A stretch of DNA of 64,000 bases, from NCBI GenBank assembly GCA_021604645.1, contig BQJJ01000007.1:1-64000 (forward strand), in the 5' to 3' direction. The stretch's first letter is position 1; each line of letters starts with the position of its first letter. Below, piece by piece: positions 26,837 to 36,705 of this stretch. The notes below the pieces were generated by a model. That model saw only the letters and a program-made list of their open reading frames with translations. It was not told the DNA's origin and ran no database searches. This DNA is from Methyloligella sp. GTDB lineage: Bacteria; Pseudomonadota; Alphaproteobacteria; Rhizobiales; HXMU1428-3. The translations under genes and the position numbers were made by a program.

Positions 26837-27004
26837 TTATTTGATTTTTGCTTCTTTAAATTCGACGTGCTTACGAGCAACTGGGTCGTATTTTTTTAGA
26901 ACCATCTTTTCAGTCATAGTACGGGCATTCTTTTTCGTGACGTAATAAAAGCCAGTACCTTCTGTGCTTAGTAGTTTAATCTTTTGTGTGGTCGGCTTAG
27001 CCAT
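26837..27004 (-). CDS. rpmG: 50S ribosomal protein L33
   Basis: 55 residues, too short for many gene finders. It reads [40 protein letters not shown] and [15 protein letters not shown], the standard alphaproteobacterial L33 in the zinc-free (C-minus) form, because the four cysteines are absent. It is a component of the large ribosomal subunit near the E site. Start is the ATG at 27004, stop TAA at 26837. Its neighbours (pleD, NUDIX, DUF983, rnr) match rhizobial gene order. Confidence 0.97.
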   Translation of the reverse strand: MAKPTTQKIKLLSTEGTGFYYVTKKNARTMTEKMVLKKYDPVARKHVEFKEAKIK

Positions 27005-27140
27005 TATTCAATGCCTTTAAAAATTCTATTAATTAATCATTTCAGTGTGGGTGCCCGCCAGAGTGCAATTCCAGTGTATCATTGCGCTCAATAGCCAAGG
27101 TCTTAAGTAGGGGCGAACATGCCGTGAGTTGCTCCATCTG

Positions 27141-28055
27141 TCAAGAGGGAGTTTCCATTTCAATTGATTCAATTTGAAATCTTTTTTCAGAATATTGATA
27201 AAATGACACTTTATCTGGTTGTTTAAAAGCAGGCAGACAAGATAAGTGCTCGTTAACATCTTCAAGTATAACCCTTGTCATAGGGTGTATTTTGAGCGAA
27301 AGAGCCTCTTCAAAGCTTACCCACGCCGTTTTAACAAGTTCATTGTCACCATTGCCAGTCCAGCCTACAGGGCCCTCATAATCATGTAAAAAAAACCGCG
27401 TATCAAACCGGTGTTTTATTCCTGGTGGAGTAATCGCTCTGGATAAAAAGATAATATTTTCAAATAGAGGAATGAATTGGTCGGATGGTAAGCAATGAGA
27501 ACTGAAAGGGTGTGAGAGAGAAGAAGTATTGGGTAAATTCTCCATAACATCTGGAGCAAGATGCAATCCAGTCTCTTCATATAGCTCTCTAAGCGCACAA
27601 AGCACCAATCCGGCTCCTAACTCACGTTGTGTACTGTAAAGGCCGCTATTGGCTAATTCTTGCTTAGAAGAGGGAGAGAAATTATCTGGAATGCCAGTGA
27701 GACGACTAAGCCCTTGGCTAGAAGCCGGTGTGAAAAGCTCACTTTCCTGGTAAGTATTCAATAGATAACTATCCCTACCTGAAAGAATAGCCGTTTGAAG
27801 CGGTTGCTGAGCAAAGTCGGGTAGGTAATTTTCAGCCAAGTTTAGATCGGCAAGGTCTAGGGCGCCTCCAGGAAAAACATAGACATCTGGCATGAATGAG
27901 CTCTTTTGATGCCTAAGCCCCATCAGTATCTTAAATGGAGAGTGTCTGCGGTCAATGACTAGTAAACTGGCCGCATCTCTCGGGTGAATAAGGGGGTGTT
28001 TGTCAGATCTATCTTTCCCATTTAGAAGCTTTAATCTGTCAAACGAATGAACCAT
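27141..28055 (-). CDS. NUDIX hydrolase
   Basis: 304 residues. The opening HPRDAASLLVIDRRHSPFKI and LMGLRHQKSSFMPDVYVFPGGALDLAD are typical of large NUDT19/NUDT8-like NUDIX proteins with an N-terminal PRDAAT-type motif. The NUDIX box core ALRELYEETGL (REx2EExGx) lies near residue 150, separated from the first Gly by a longer insert than in the canonical box. It probably hydrolyses a coenzyme A-type or other nucleoside diphosphate. I chose ATG 28055 over TTG 28067. It lies 95 bases after the DUF983 gene on the same strand. Confidence 0.88.
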   Translation of the reverse strand: MVHSFDRLKLLNGKDRSDKHPLIHPRDAASLLVIDRRHSPFKILMGLRHQKSSFMPDVYVFPGGALDLADLNLAENYLPDFAQQPLQTAILSGRDSYLLNTYQESELFTPASSQGLSRLTGIPDNFSPSSKQELANSGLYSTQRELGAGLVLCALRELYEETGLHLAPDVMENLPNTSSLSHPFSSHCLPSDQFIPLFENIIFLSRAITPPGIKHRFDTRFFLHDYEGPVGWTGNGDNELVKTAWVSFEEALSLKIHPMTRVILEDVNEHLSCLPAFKQPDKVSFYQYSEKRFQIESIEMETPS

Positions 28056-28150
28056 TGAAAATTCCAACCTTTAAGCGCGTTAAAAGATTAGTTTAAACAC
28101 CTCATATCTCATCAAACAAGTGCGAATTAGCAATCTAAAACAGTTGCGTT

Positions 28151-28594
28151 TTAAGCATTTGGAATTTGTGAAGTAGGATATTCATCGGCTTCATTATGAT
28201 GTGGATTAAACCCATGCATATAATTAGCCCATTGAACTCCAATTAATGCGCCTTTGATGCGTGGTAAGAGCCATGCACACATGAGCAATGTCATAGGGAG
28301 CCATAAAGCAACATGAATCCAAATTGCTGGCATATAAGCGATCTCAATAGCCATCATGAGTGGCAAAATCACGTGTCCAACAACAAAAATTGTAAAATAA
28401 GGAGGGGCATCATCAGCACGGTGATGGTGAAGCTCTTCACCGCAAGCCGAACATTGATGGTTGACCTTTAAGAATTTGCCAAAAATAGAGCCCTTATTGC
28501 AATTCGGGCATTTTTGAGAAAATCCGCTAAGAACCGCACGCATAATATTGCGTTTTGGTAATGTGACATTTTCATATGCTGCTTTATCAATCAT
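28151..28594 (-). CDS. DUF983 family zinc-ribbon membrane protein
   Basis: 147 residues. A cytosolic four-cysteine ribbon (KCPNCNKGSIF and HQCSACGEEL, near residues 28-54) precedes HHHRADDAPPYFTIFVVGHV, a strongly conserved DUF983 block, and two membrane helices (about 70-115). It ends LIGVQWANYMHG. Function unknown. Start ATG 28594 (a TTG six bases further is possible). It lies 100 bases downstream of rnr on the same strand and is probably in the topA-rnr unit. Confidence 0.92.
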   Translation of the reverse strand: MIDKAAYENVTLPKRNIMRAVLSGFSQKCPNCNKGSIFGKFLKVNHQCSACGEELHHHRADDAPPYFTIFVVGHVILPLMMAIEIAYMPAIWIHVALWLPMTLLMCAWLLPRIKGALIGVQWANYMHGFNPHHNEADEYPTSQIPNA

Positions 28595-28694
28595 GGCCAA
28601 AACTTACTTTCTAAATATAACTTAATCAATAAGAATTTAATTATCGGACATTTTGTCACAACCAGCAAAAGAACTGGTTAAAAAAAGGAATAAA

Positions 28695-31151
28695 TTATCC
28701 CTCTTTTGGCTTTCTCTTTGATAAGACCCGCCCACCCTTACGTTTAGCATCTTTTTTAGACGTTGAGGAAGTCTTAGCCCGTTTTTTAGAACCAGATGTA
28801 CCGGATTTCTGCTCGCTGTCTGAGTTTTTAAAATTAGATACCTCTCTCGTTGATTTAGACGAACCTCTCTGTTTCCCCTTAAAAGAACTTGATTTATGAC
28901 GAGATGGTTTTCTTATTCTAGATCGCGGCGCCCGTGAAACTTTGGCGCTACCAGCAACACCGTTCGATATCATTTCAAATCGAATAGCCCCGGCCGTTGG
29001 GACGATTTCAACAAGGCGAACATCAACCCGCTGGCCAAGATGGAACCGTTCACCGGTACGTTCACCTACAAGAGCCTGATGCTCTTCATCATGGATATAA
29101 TAATCATTCGCTAATGTGGAAATAGGAATAAACCCATCTGCACCAGTGTCATCTAATTTTACAAAAAGGCCAGCTCGCGTCACACCAGCAATTCGCCCTT
29201 TAAAGTCTGAACCAACTTTGCTTGAGAGAAAACTGGCAATGAGACGGTCAACCGTCTCGCGCTCAGCAACCATGGCACGGCGTTCAAAATCAGAAATTTG
29301 TTGAGAGAGTTCGTCAAGTTGATCAATCTCATCGTCAACAAGGCCTCCCTCACCAAACCCAAGTGCGCGAACAAGGCCGCGATGAACAATCAGGTCAGCA
29401 TAACGCCGAATAGGAGAGGTGAAGTGAGCATAGCGCGCTAAATTCAATCCAAAATGACCGAGATTATCCGGGCGATATTCCGCTTGAGATTGACTACGAA
29501 GCACCATCTCAGTGACCATGTCTTCCCACTCTTTACCCTTAGCTTGGGAAAGAATGCCGTTAAACAATTTAGCCTTTAAAGGCCCTGAGCCTCCAAAGCT
29601 TAAATCAAGCGTTGCAAGGAAATCTTTTAATCCTTGAATTTTCTCATCTGATGGTTGGTCATGAACGCGATAAATAAGAGGCGTCTTCTTTTGCTCTAAT
29701 GTTTGAGCCGCTGCAACATTCGCCTGGATCATAAATTCTTCGATAAGTTTGTGTGCATCAAAACGATCAGGAGTTATGATGTCTTTAATCCCACCATTTT
29801 CATCCATCAATATCTTACGTTCAGGCAAATCCAATTCGAGAGGCGCTCTGTTCTTTCGTGCTTTTTGCACAACTGCATAGGCTTCCCAGAGAGGCTTTAA
29901 AAGTGGTTCGACAAAAGGTGCGGTTTTCTCATCAGCTCGTCCTTCTATTCCAGCTTGTGCTTGGTCATAAGAAAGCTTGGCCGCAGATTTCATCAAGATG
30001 CGCGAAAATTCATGCGATTGTTTTTGCCCGCCTTTATCAAATATGAGTTTAACAGCAAGAGCAGGGCGCTCTTCTCCTTCACGCAGTGAGCAAAGATCAT
30101 TCGAGATGAGTTTCGGGAGCATAGGAACAACGCGATCAGGAAAATAAACAGAATTTCCCCGCCTTTGAGCTTCCTCATCTAATGCTGTTCCAGGCCGGAC
30201 GTAATAAGAAACATCAGCAATGGCGACAATAACAACATACCCGCCTTCATTGTCTGGAGAGGTATCTCGTGTTGCCCATACAGCATCATCATGATCACGA
30301 GCGTCAGCAGGGTCAATTGTAACAAAGGGAGTGTCTCGTAAATCTTCGCGTTTCTCTAGAGTAACTTCAGGTAGGTGACTAAGTTCAGTTAAAACAAATT
30401 CTGGAAAATGGTTAGGAATACCATGTGTTTCAATTGCAATTAAACTTATAAGTCCTTGGTCTTCAGGGTTACCTAACCGTTCAGTCACATTCGCCCGCGG
30501 AATACTCGAGCGCCCACGGCTGGTAATTTCAAAAGCAACCAGTTCGCCTGTTGTGGCGCCACTACAATCATTGGGATGAACGAACCAATTTTTCAATTGT
30601 TTCTTATCAATGGGCTGAATTTCGCCGCCAGTGCGGCCGGTCGGATCATCAACAGTTTGAAAAACACCAAGTAATCTTTGCTTGTCTCTCGGGAGAACCT
30701 TAATCGGTCGAGCAACAAAGCCATAGCCAATCTGCTCTTTATCTACTTTGTCAATATGAGCTAAAACACGGTCACCAACACCAGGTGGTGAACCTCGATG
30801 CTCTTTGCCTTCACCAATTAAAATGACAGGCAAAGGGCCTTCCTTCTGGACGTTCCATTGAACAGGGTTCGCAAAATAATCCCCTTCACCATCTTGCCCA
30901 ACGATTTTAACGATGGTGACTTTCTGCAAGGTGCCAGGCTGGCGCATCTTTTTGCGGTTGCCCTCAATCAAACCATCTTCGCTCATCTCTTTTAAGATGC
31001 GTTTAAGAGCAATGCGCTGCCCCCCTTTAATATGAAAAGCGCGGGCAATTTCTCTCTTGCCAACCTTACCTTGAGCATCTTGCATGAAGGTGAGAATTTC
31101 TTCTTTGCTGGGCAAAGGGCGGTCAGAGGTTTGTTTCTTTTTTTTAACCAC
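28695..31151 (-). CDS. rnr: ribonuclease R
   Basis: 818 residues. N-terminal winged-helix-like part (1-70), cold-shock domains (about 75-240), RNB catalytic domain with the metal-binding DPADARDHDDAV near residue 280 and SPIRRYADLIVHR near residue 580, an S1 domain (about 640-720), and a Lys/Ser/Arg-rich disordered tail of about 90 residues. It degrades structured RNA 3' to 5'. Start is a GTG at 31151 with AAAGGG seven bases upstream; the next residues VKKKKQ are lysine-rich. It follows topA on the same strand with a 192-base gap. Confidence 0.97.
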   Translation of the reverse strand: MVKKKKQTSDRPLPSKEEILTFMQDAQGKVGKREIARAFHIKGGQRIALKRILKEMSEDGLIEGNRKKMRQPGTLQKVTIVKIVGQDGEGDYFANPVQWNVQKEGPLPVILIGEGKEHRGSPPGVGDRVLAHIDKVDKEQIGYGFVARPIKVLPRDKQRLLGVFQTVDDPTGRTGGEIQPIDKKQLKNWFVHPNDCSGATTGELVAFEITSRGRSSIPRANVTERLGNPEDQGLISLIAIETHGIPNHFPEFVLTELSHLPEVTLEKREDLRDTPFVTIDPADARDHDDAVWATRDTSPDNEGGYVVIVAIADVSYYVRPGTALDEEAQRRGNSVYFPDRVVPMLPKLISNDLCSLREGEERPALAVKLIFDKGGQKQSHEFSRILMKSAAKLSYDQAQAGIEGRADEKTAPFVEPLLKPLWEAYAVVQKARKNRAPLELDLPERKILMDENGGIKDIITPDRFDAHKLIEEFMIQANVAAAQTLEQKKTPLIYRVHDQPSDEKIQGLKDFLATLDLSFGGSGPLKAKLFNGILSQAKGKEWEDMVTEMVLRSQSQAEYRPDNLGHFGLNLARYAHFTSPIRRYADLIVHRGLVRALGFGEGGLVDDEIDQLDELSQQISDFERRAMVAERETVDRLIASFLSSKVGSDFKGRIAGVTRAGLFVKLDDTGADGFIPISTLANDYYIHDEEHQALVGERTGERFHLGQRVDVRLVEIVPTAGAIRFEMISNGVAGSAKVSRAPRSRIRKPSRHKSSSFKGKQRGSSKSTREVSNFKNSDSEQKSGTSGSKKRAKTSSTSKKDAKRKGGRVLSKRKPKEG

Positions 31152-31343
31152 AAGCTTGCCCTTTCATGGCACAGGTAAATACTGAAGAGTAAAATTTAGC
31201 AGAGAAAAATGAAGAACCCACTCTCTATGTTAAAGAGCGGGCGCATAAATAAAAACCATAAAACAAACTGATAAAGCATAAGGGCGCGTTAGGCAGGCTT
31301 TGTAAAGCATATAACCTTACAAAGCCCGTTTCACTTATTAAGC

Positions 31344-34025
31344 CTAAGCTTCATCATCACTAGCATCTTTAGCTTTTTTTGTTGCAGCCTTCTTGGGCGC
31401 TGCCTTTTTAGCTGTGGTCTTTTTCGCAGCCGTTTTTTTAGGAGCCGCTTTCTTTGTTGTTGTTTTTTTCTTAGCAGCAGCCTTTTTCTTTGGGGCGGCT
31501 TTCTTTGCTTTTGGCTTGGCGTTGGACTTCGCTGCAATCAACGCAACAGCTTCTTCCATAGTGATGGTCTCAGGTTCTTTATCCTTTGGCAAGGTCGCAT
31601 TAATCTTACCATGTTTAATGTAAGGACCATAACGTCCTGACATCACATTAACAGGCCCGCCAAGTTCTGGATGTTCACCAAGTTCCTTCAAAGCTTGCGC
31701 CCCCCGCCGACCACCAGATTTAGCCTTTTCAGCTAACAGGGTCACAGCATGGTTCAAACCAATAGTGAAAATATCTTCTGAACTAGGTAGGTTCGCATAA
31801 AGCCCGTCATGCAAAACAAACGGTCCATAGCGGCCAAGTCCTGCCGTGATCATCTTGTCAGTTTCGGGGTGTTTGCCAACATCACGTGGTAATGAAAGCA
31901 ATTGCAAAGCCCGCTCAAGATCAAGAGCTTCAGGGTCCTGTCCTTTAGGAAGAGAAGCACGCTTTGGTTTGTCTGTATCTTCAGCATCGCCAAGTTGAAC
32001 ATAAGGTCCAAACCGCCCGGTTTTTAAGTAGACAAGCAAACCGCTTTCCGGATCTTCACCAAGACATTTATCCCCAGCATCGCCGAGGCTGGCTTCATCA
32101 TTCGATTGGTTAAACTGGCGCGTGAATTTACAATCAGGATAGTTGGTGCAACCAACAAAAGCGCCAAATCGCCCAACTTTTAGACCAATCTGCCCGTCGT
32201 CACATGCTGGGCACTTTCTAGGGTCAGTACCTTCTTCTGTAACAGGGAAAACATAAGGTCCCAAAATTTCATTTAATGCATCAAGGACTGCAGAGATGCG
32301 TAAATCTTTTGTTTCATCAAGTGCAGAAGTGAAGTCCTTCCAAAACTCTTCAAGAACGTCTTTCCATTGGAGTTTGTCATCTGAAATCAAGTCAAGTTTT
32401 TCTTCCAAATCGGCCGTGAAATCATACTGCACATAGCGTGTAAAGAAGCTTTCAAGAAAGGCCGTCACCAAACGACCTTTATCTTCTGGAATAAAGCGTT
32501 TCTTTTCCAGTCGAACATAATCGCGATCGCGCAAAACACTCAATGTACTTGCAAAAGTAGATGGGCGTCCAATGCCAAGTTCTTCAAGGCCTTTAACTAG
32601 GCTTGCTTCACTATAGCGTGGTGGTGGCTCAGTGAAATGTTGCTTCGCTTCAATCTTATCAGTAGAACAAGGCTCGCCTTCGTTTAAAGCTGGTAAGAGT
32701 TTGTCTTCATCAGACGTTGCTTCATCCTTGCCTTCGTCATAAAGCTTCAAAAAGCCATCAAATTTCATAACTGAACCAGTGGCTCTTAATTGAAAATTTG
32801 AACCGTCAGAAGTGCTCACGTCAATATCAGCAGTAGTACGCTCCATAACAGCCGCCGCCATTTGACTGGCAATTGTCCGTTGCCAAATTAGTTTATATAG
32901 CGCTTGCCCATCCTTATCCAAATATTTGGAAACCATATTGGGGCGACGTGTTAACTCTGTTGGACGGACTGCTTCGTGAGCTTCCTGTGCGTTTTTCGCT
33001 TTAGTCTTATAGAGACGTGGACTTTCAGGAACGTAATTGTCACCATAATCTTGCCCAATCACAGAGCGGCAGGATTGGATCGCTTCAGGTATGATCTGCA
33101 CACCGTCCGTTCTCATATAAGTAATAAGGCCAACGGTCTCGCCGCCAAGATCAATACCTTCATAAAGTTTTTGTGCAACTTGCATGGTCTGTCTGGCCGT
33201 AAACCCTAATTTACGGGCTGCATCCATTTGTAATGTTGACGTTGTGAAAGGAGCATAAGGTCGCCTTTGCACTGATTTTGCTGACACAGACCCAACTTTT
33301 AAATCGCCTGATTTTACAGCGTCTCTAATCCGATGGGCTTGCTCCTCATTCTGAATGTCATGTGGAGCAAACTTCTTACCATTCTCAGAATAAATACGGG
33401 CTTGGAATTTTGATTGATCTATATTTTTCAGATCAGCAAGAACTGACCAATATTCAATAGGCTTGAATTGTTCAATTTCTAGCTCCCTTGCACATACAAG
33501 CCGTAAGGCTACAGACTGAACACGGCCAGCAGAGCGAGAGCCTGGGAGTTTGCGCCATAAAACCGGGGAAAGACTAAATCCAACTAAATAATCTAGCGCG
33601 CGCCGGGCCAAATAGGCTGAAACAAGAGGTTGATCAATCTCACGAGGATTAGATAAGGCTTCCAAAATCGCTGATTTAGTCACAGCATTAAAGGCAACGC
33701 GCTCAACTGTTACATTCTTAAGCGCCTTCTTCTTTTCTAAAACCTGCATGATATGCCAAGAAATGGCTTCACCTTCCCGATCCGGGTCAGTTGCGAGGAT
33801 TAGTTTATCAGCACCTTTCACAGCATTTGTAATATCTTTGAGAATTTTTGCTGATTTAGAATCAGTATCCCAATGCATTTCAAAATCATTATCAGGTTCA
33901 ACTGAGCCGTTTTTTGATGGAAGGTCTCTAACATGACCATAAGAGGCAAGGACTGTGTAGTCACTTCCAAGATATTTATTTATTGTTTTTGCTTTGGCAG
34001 CAGATTCAACAATAACAACATTCAT
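31344..34025 (-). CDS. topA: DNA topoisomerase I
   Basis: 893 residues. Toprim domain at the N-terminus (VVIVESAAKAKTINKYLG, then ATDPDREGEAIS with DxDxE), catalytic Tyr in GLITYMRTDG near residue 305, one four-Cys zinc finger CPACDDGQ...CTNYPDC near residue 590, then three topo-repeat segments of the TGRFGPYVQLG and SGRYGPYIKHG type. The last 55 residues are an AAPKKKAAAKKK-type lysine-alanine tail. It relaxes negative supercoils. I placed the start at ATG 34025, where MNVVIVES begins; a longer start at 34046 is less likely. Confidence 0.97.
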   Translation of the reverse strand: MNVVIVESAAKAKTINKYLGSDYTVLASYGHVRDLPSKNGSVEPDNDFEMHWDTDSKSAKILKDITNAVKGADKLILATDPDREGEAISWHIMQVLEKKKALKNVTVERVAFNAVTKSAILEALSNPREIDQPLVSAYLARRALDYLVGFSLSPVLWRKLPGSRSAGRVQSVALRLVCARELEIEQFKPIEYWSVLADLKNIDQSKFQARIYSENGKKFAPHDIQNEEQAHRIRDAVKSGDLKVGSVSAKSVQRRPYAPFTTSTLQMDAARKLGFTARQTMQVAQKLYEGIDLGGETVGLITYMRTDGVQIIPEAIQSCRSVIGQDYGDNYVPESPRLYKTKAKNAQEAHEAVRPTELTRRPNMVSKYLDKDGQALYKLIWQRTIASQMAAAVMERTTADIDVSTSDGSNFQLRATGSVMKFDGFLKLYDEGKDEATSDEDKLLPALNEGEPCSTDKIEAKQHFTEPPPRYSEASLVKGLEELGIGRPSTFASTLSVLRDRDYVRLEKKRFIPEDKGRLVTAFLESFFTRYVQYDFTADLEEKLDLISDDKLQWKDVLEEFWKDFTSALDETKDLRISAVLDALNEILGPYVFPVTEEGTDPRKCPACDDGQIGLKVGRFGAFVGCTNYPDCKFTRQFNQSNDEASLGDAGDKCLGEDPESGLLVYLKTGRFGPYVQLGDAEDTDKPKRASLPKGQDPEALDLERALQLLSLPRDVGKHPETDKMITAGLGRYGPFVLHDGLYANLPSSEDIFTIGLNHAVTLLAEKAKSGGRRGAQALKELGEHPELGGPVNVMSGRYGPYIKHGKINATLPKDKEPETITMEEAVALIAAKSNAKPKAKKAAPKKKAAAKKKTTTKKAAPKKTAAKKTTAKKAAPKKAATKKAKDASDDEA

Positions 34026-34348
34026 AATTTGCCTCTTTATATTCAAAAATTGCGATAAATACTATACATTTTGTTAGGTTTATGATTAGCTATACTCAAC
34101 TTGTTAGTATTTTCACTTGAATGTAATGGCCTTAGTTTGTCTGATAATTAAACTTTGATCAACAACTACTCACCAGTTTTACTTACATCAAAAAAACAAC
34201 CTAAGATTGATAGGTCTATGAGAACAACTAAAAAGTGTTTGCATGGTCGGATGCAATAATTTAACAATTTTATATAGCGATTTTCCAAGGCATGTAAATG
34301 GAGAGCTCAATATTAAATTTTTATGGAAGAGGCTAAAATCAAAAATTA

Positions 34349-34417
34349 CATAACTTTCTAATCAGATTCTGAGTGAAAAATATCAATATCTCGTCGAATT
34401 ATACCCATAACTTTCTA
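34349..34417 (+). repeat. 12-bp direct repeat upstream of a small gene
   Basis: CATAACTTTCTA occurs at 34349 and 34406, 57 bases apart, in the gap 34026-34442 that otherwise shows no gene. Both copies lie within 95 bases of the small + strand gene. They could be binding sites or chance in AT-rich DNA. Confidence 0.35.
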
Positions 34418-34442
34418 GAAAACTTTAGTGTGGAGGCTCACA

Positions 34443-34712
34443 ATGAAGACAAACAGTGAAAAAGAAGGGGAAGCCACAGGCAATCAAGCAGAAGTGGCTC
34501 ATACGCTGGAAGCAGATACAAATAAAGAAGCAAATGATATTGAATACACCGCAAGCTTGCTAAAACAATTAAAAATGATAGCAGATCAATCCGGACATAG
34601 GATGCTATATCACTTAATCAACATGGCTGAAATGGAAGCAAATTCGATTCTGCAGGAAAAAGAGAAAATTAGAGTTGGAAGTGAACAGTTAGAAGATAAA
34701 GTTCATAAATGA
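34443..34712 (+). CDS. small acidic helical protein, function unknown
   Basis: 89 residues. The first 30 are polar and acidic; the rest, DIEYTASLLKQLKMIADQSG and HRMLYHLINMAEMEANSILQ, is likely two amphipathic helices. I recall rhizobial small proteins with a similar YxxxLLxxLxxxA plus LxMAxxEA pattern and no known function. GGAGG lies seven bases before the ATG at 34443, a strong reason to call it real. It runs on the + strand between leftward topA and dprA, splitting a gene pair that is usually adjacent. Confidence 0.75.
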   Translation: MKTNSEKEGEATGNQAEVAHTLEADTNKEANDIEYTASLLKQLKMIADQSGHRMLYHLINMAEMEANSILQEKEKIRVGSEQLEDKVHK

Positions 34713-34742
34713 GTCAGGGTTAAATGATCGCAAACTGTTAGG

Positions 34743-35966
34743 TCAGTTTTGTTTCATGGATAATTTTTGTTGCCCATGATGTTCGAGTTGGCCTTCAAGG
34801 TCCAGCTCAAGCAAAACAATCTGCAATTCTTTCATAGAGCATTTCAGTAATCTAACCAATACATCCCGCTCAATGGGCGTGGGTCCAAGCATTTCCAATA
34901 CACGTTCTTTTAAATCATCACTTCCATTTTGCAATTCGACCTTCGAGTTTGGGTCTGTAAATGCGTTCTCACTTGTTTCCTTGATCAAATTTCGCTCAAA
35001 TTCTTCTCCAAAACCAAGCGGCGAGAAGTCTGACGTTTTAGAATTCAACTGTGGTTGAAGAGCGTCAATCACATCTTTTACCGATGTGATCAGTGTAGCG
35101 CCATTTTGGATGAGTTTATTTGTGCCTGTGGCACGCGGATCCAGCGGATGTCCAGGTACAGCAAAGACTTCACGCCCTTGTTCACTTGCAAATCGAGCGG
35201 TTGTCAAAGACCCTGATCGCATCGCGGCCTCGACAATTATCGTACCATGTGAAATGCCCGAAATTAAACGATTCCGCCGAGGAAAATCTTTTGCCTTGGC
35301 ATAAACTCCAAGCGGTCTTTCCGAAATGAGCAGACCTTCAGAAGCAATCCTGTGATAAATTTCTTCATTCTGTTGCGGGTAAATATGATCAAGACCGCCT
35401 CCTAAAACCGCAACAGTGCCGTAAGAAAGCGAGGCACGATGGGCAGCCGCATCAATTCCACGCGCCAAACCAGAGATAACAACAAATCCCTGTTCGCCAA
35501 GTCCTTGTGCGAGCTGGCCAGCAAATTTCAATCCGGCACCAGAGGAATTTCTTGAACCAACAATTCCAACACTCGGGCGGCGTCCAAGTTCTTCATGTCC
35601 TTTGATGTAGAGTAAAGGAGGGGCACTATCGATGGATTGTAACCACTGTGGATAAGCCTTTTCTCCAAGTGCAACAATAGAAGCATTGAACTTCTCAGCC
35701 ATTTCAAGCTCTCGCAATGCAGCATCTTTAGAGCTAAGTCGAAATGGTTTCCCATTAAACGTCCGCCCTTCAAGGGCAGAAATGGCAACAGAAGCGCTGC
35801 CAAACTGATTGATTAAATCGCGAAAAGTTATGGGGCCTATATTGGGAGATCGTATAAGCCGCAACCAATCAGTTCGTTGTTCGTCACTTAACGTCTGCAC
35901 ACTCAACGGCGCAGTTGATTGGAACAAATCAGCTTGTTTGTTTTTGACCAATTTTATCTTCCTCAC
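34743..35966 (-). CDS. dprA: DNA processing protein DprA
   Basis: 407 residues. N-terminal SAM-like domain (DEQRTDWLRLIRSPNIGPIT), Rossmann core with VGIVGSRNSSGAG, GLARGIDAAAHRASL, GTVAVLGGGLDHIYP and SGISHGTIIVEAAMRSGSL, and a C-terminal winged-helix DprA_WH domain (ERVLEMLGPTPIERDVLVRL). It loads RecA onto incoming single-stranded DNA during natural transformation. The start is not certain: GTG 35966 gives this length, while a TTG at 35951 has GAGGAAG at six-base spacing. It overlaps the end of plsY by about 20-38 bases. Confidence 0.96.
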   Translation of the reverse strand: MRKIKLVKNKQADLFQSTAPLSVQTLSDEQRTDWLRLIRSPNIGPITFRDLINQFGSASVAISALEGRTFNGKPFRLSSKDAALRELEMAEKFNASIVALGEKAYPQWLQSIDSAPPLLYIKGHEELGRRPSVGIVGSRNSSGAGLKFAGQLAQGLGEQGFVVISGLARGIDAAAHRASLSYGTVAVLGGGLDHIYPQQNEEIYHRIASEGLLISERPLGVYAKAKDFPRRNRLISGISHGTIIVEAAMRSGSLTTARFASEQGREVFAVPGHPLDPRATGTNKLIQNGATLITSVKDVIDALQPQLNSKTSDFSPLGFGEEFERNLIKETSENAFTDPNSKVELQNGSDDLKERVLEMLGPTPIERDVLVRLLKCSMKELQIVLLELDLEGQLEHHGQQKLSMKQN

Positions 35967-36537
35967 CTGCGATCAATCGTTCAATGTTGCTACGATGACG
36001 GATAAGAACCAAAATAGACATAACAAAAAGTGTTGTCGCGATAATTTCTTCCGTCATGAAAAAAGTAATAAGCGGGGTGAGGAGGCAGGCAACCAATGCT
36101 GAAAGAGAAGAGTAGCGAAAGATCACAGCCATAAGCAGCCAGATAACAATAAAGCTAAGACCAGATGGCCAGAAGAATCCAAACGCGGCACCAATATAAG
36201 TGGCAACACCTTTGCCGCCTTTAAATCTAAGCCAGATAGGAAACATGTGTCCAATTAACGCCATGAAACCGGCAATGATCCCGTAAGGTATCAAATCATA
36301 AGTGTTTGAGATGAGAAGGGTTGGAAGAAAACCTTTAAAAATGTCGGCAGCTAGAGTAAGGACTGCTAATGGTTTTTTACCGGTGCGCAAAACATTTGTC
36401 GCGCCAATATTTCCGGAGCCAATATCACGAACATCTCCCATACCGGCAAGTTTGGTGATGATCAGCCCAAAAGGAATTGATCCAAATAAATATCCAATAA
36501 AAGCTGAAAAGCATAAAATAACAAACCAATGGTCCAT
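35929..36537 (-). CDS. plsY: glycerol-3-phosphate acyltransferase PlsY
   Basis: 202 residues and about seven hydrophobic segments. The three PlsY motifs are present: IGYLFGSIPFGLII with DIGSGNIGATNVLR near residue 42, FKGGKGVATYIGAAFGF near residue 105, and the late RHRSNIERLIAGEE. It transfers the acyl group from acyl-phosphate to glycerol-3-phosphate, the first step of phospholipid synthesis. ATG 36537 has AGGGGGA on the reverse strand just upstream; a start at 36570 would add 11 unconserved residues. It is followed by dprA on the same strand, overlapping it. Confidence 0.96.
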   Translation of the reverse strand: MDHWFVILCFSAFIGYLFGSIPFGLIITKLAGMGDVRDIGSGNIGATNVLRTGKKPLAVLTLAADIFKGFLPTLLISNTYDLIPYGIIAGFMALIGHMFPIWLRFKGGKGVATYIGAAFGFFWPSGLSFIVIWLLMAVIFRYSSLSALVACLLTPLITFFMTEEIIATTLFVMSILVLIRHRSNIERLIAGEEDKIGQKQTS

Positions 36538-36705
36538 CAATCGTCCCCCTAATTGATTGCTAGCAAACAAAGATAATCTGAGAAAGGCATGAAGGAAAAG
36601 GAAAATTTTATTTAAGATGGTGATAAGTGTTAATTAGGCCGCTGATTGTACATCAAAGTGCAAGTCTTCATAGGGAATCAGGAGCTGTCTTAGAATGACA
36701 GCTCT

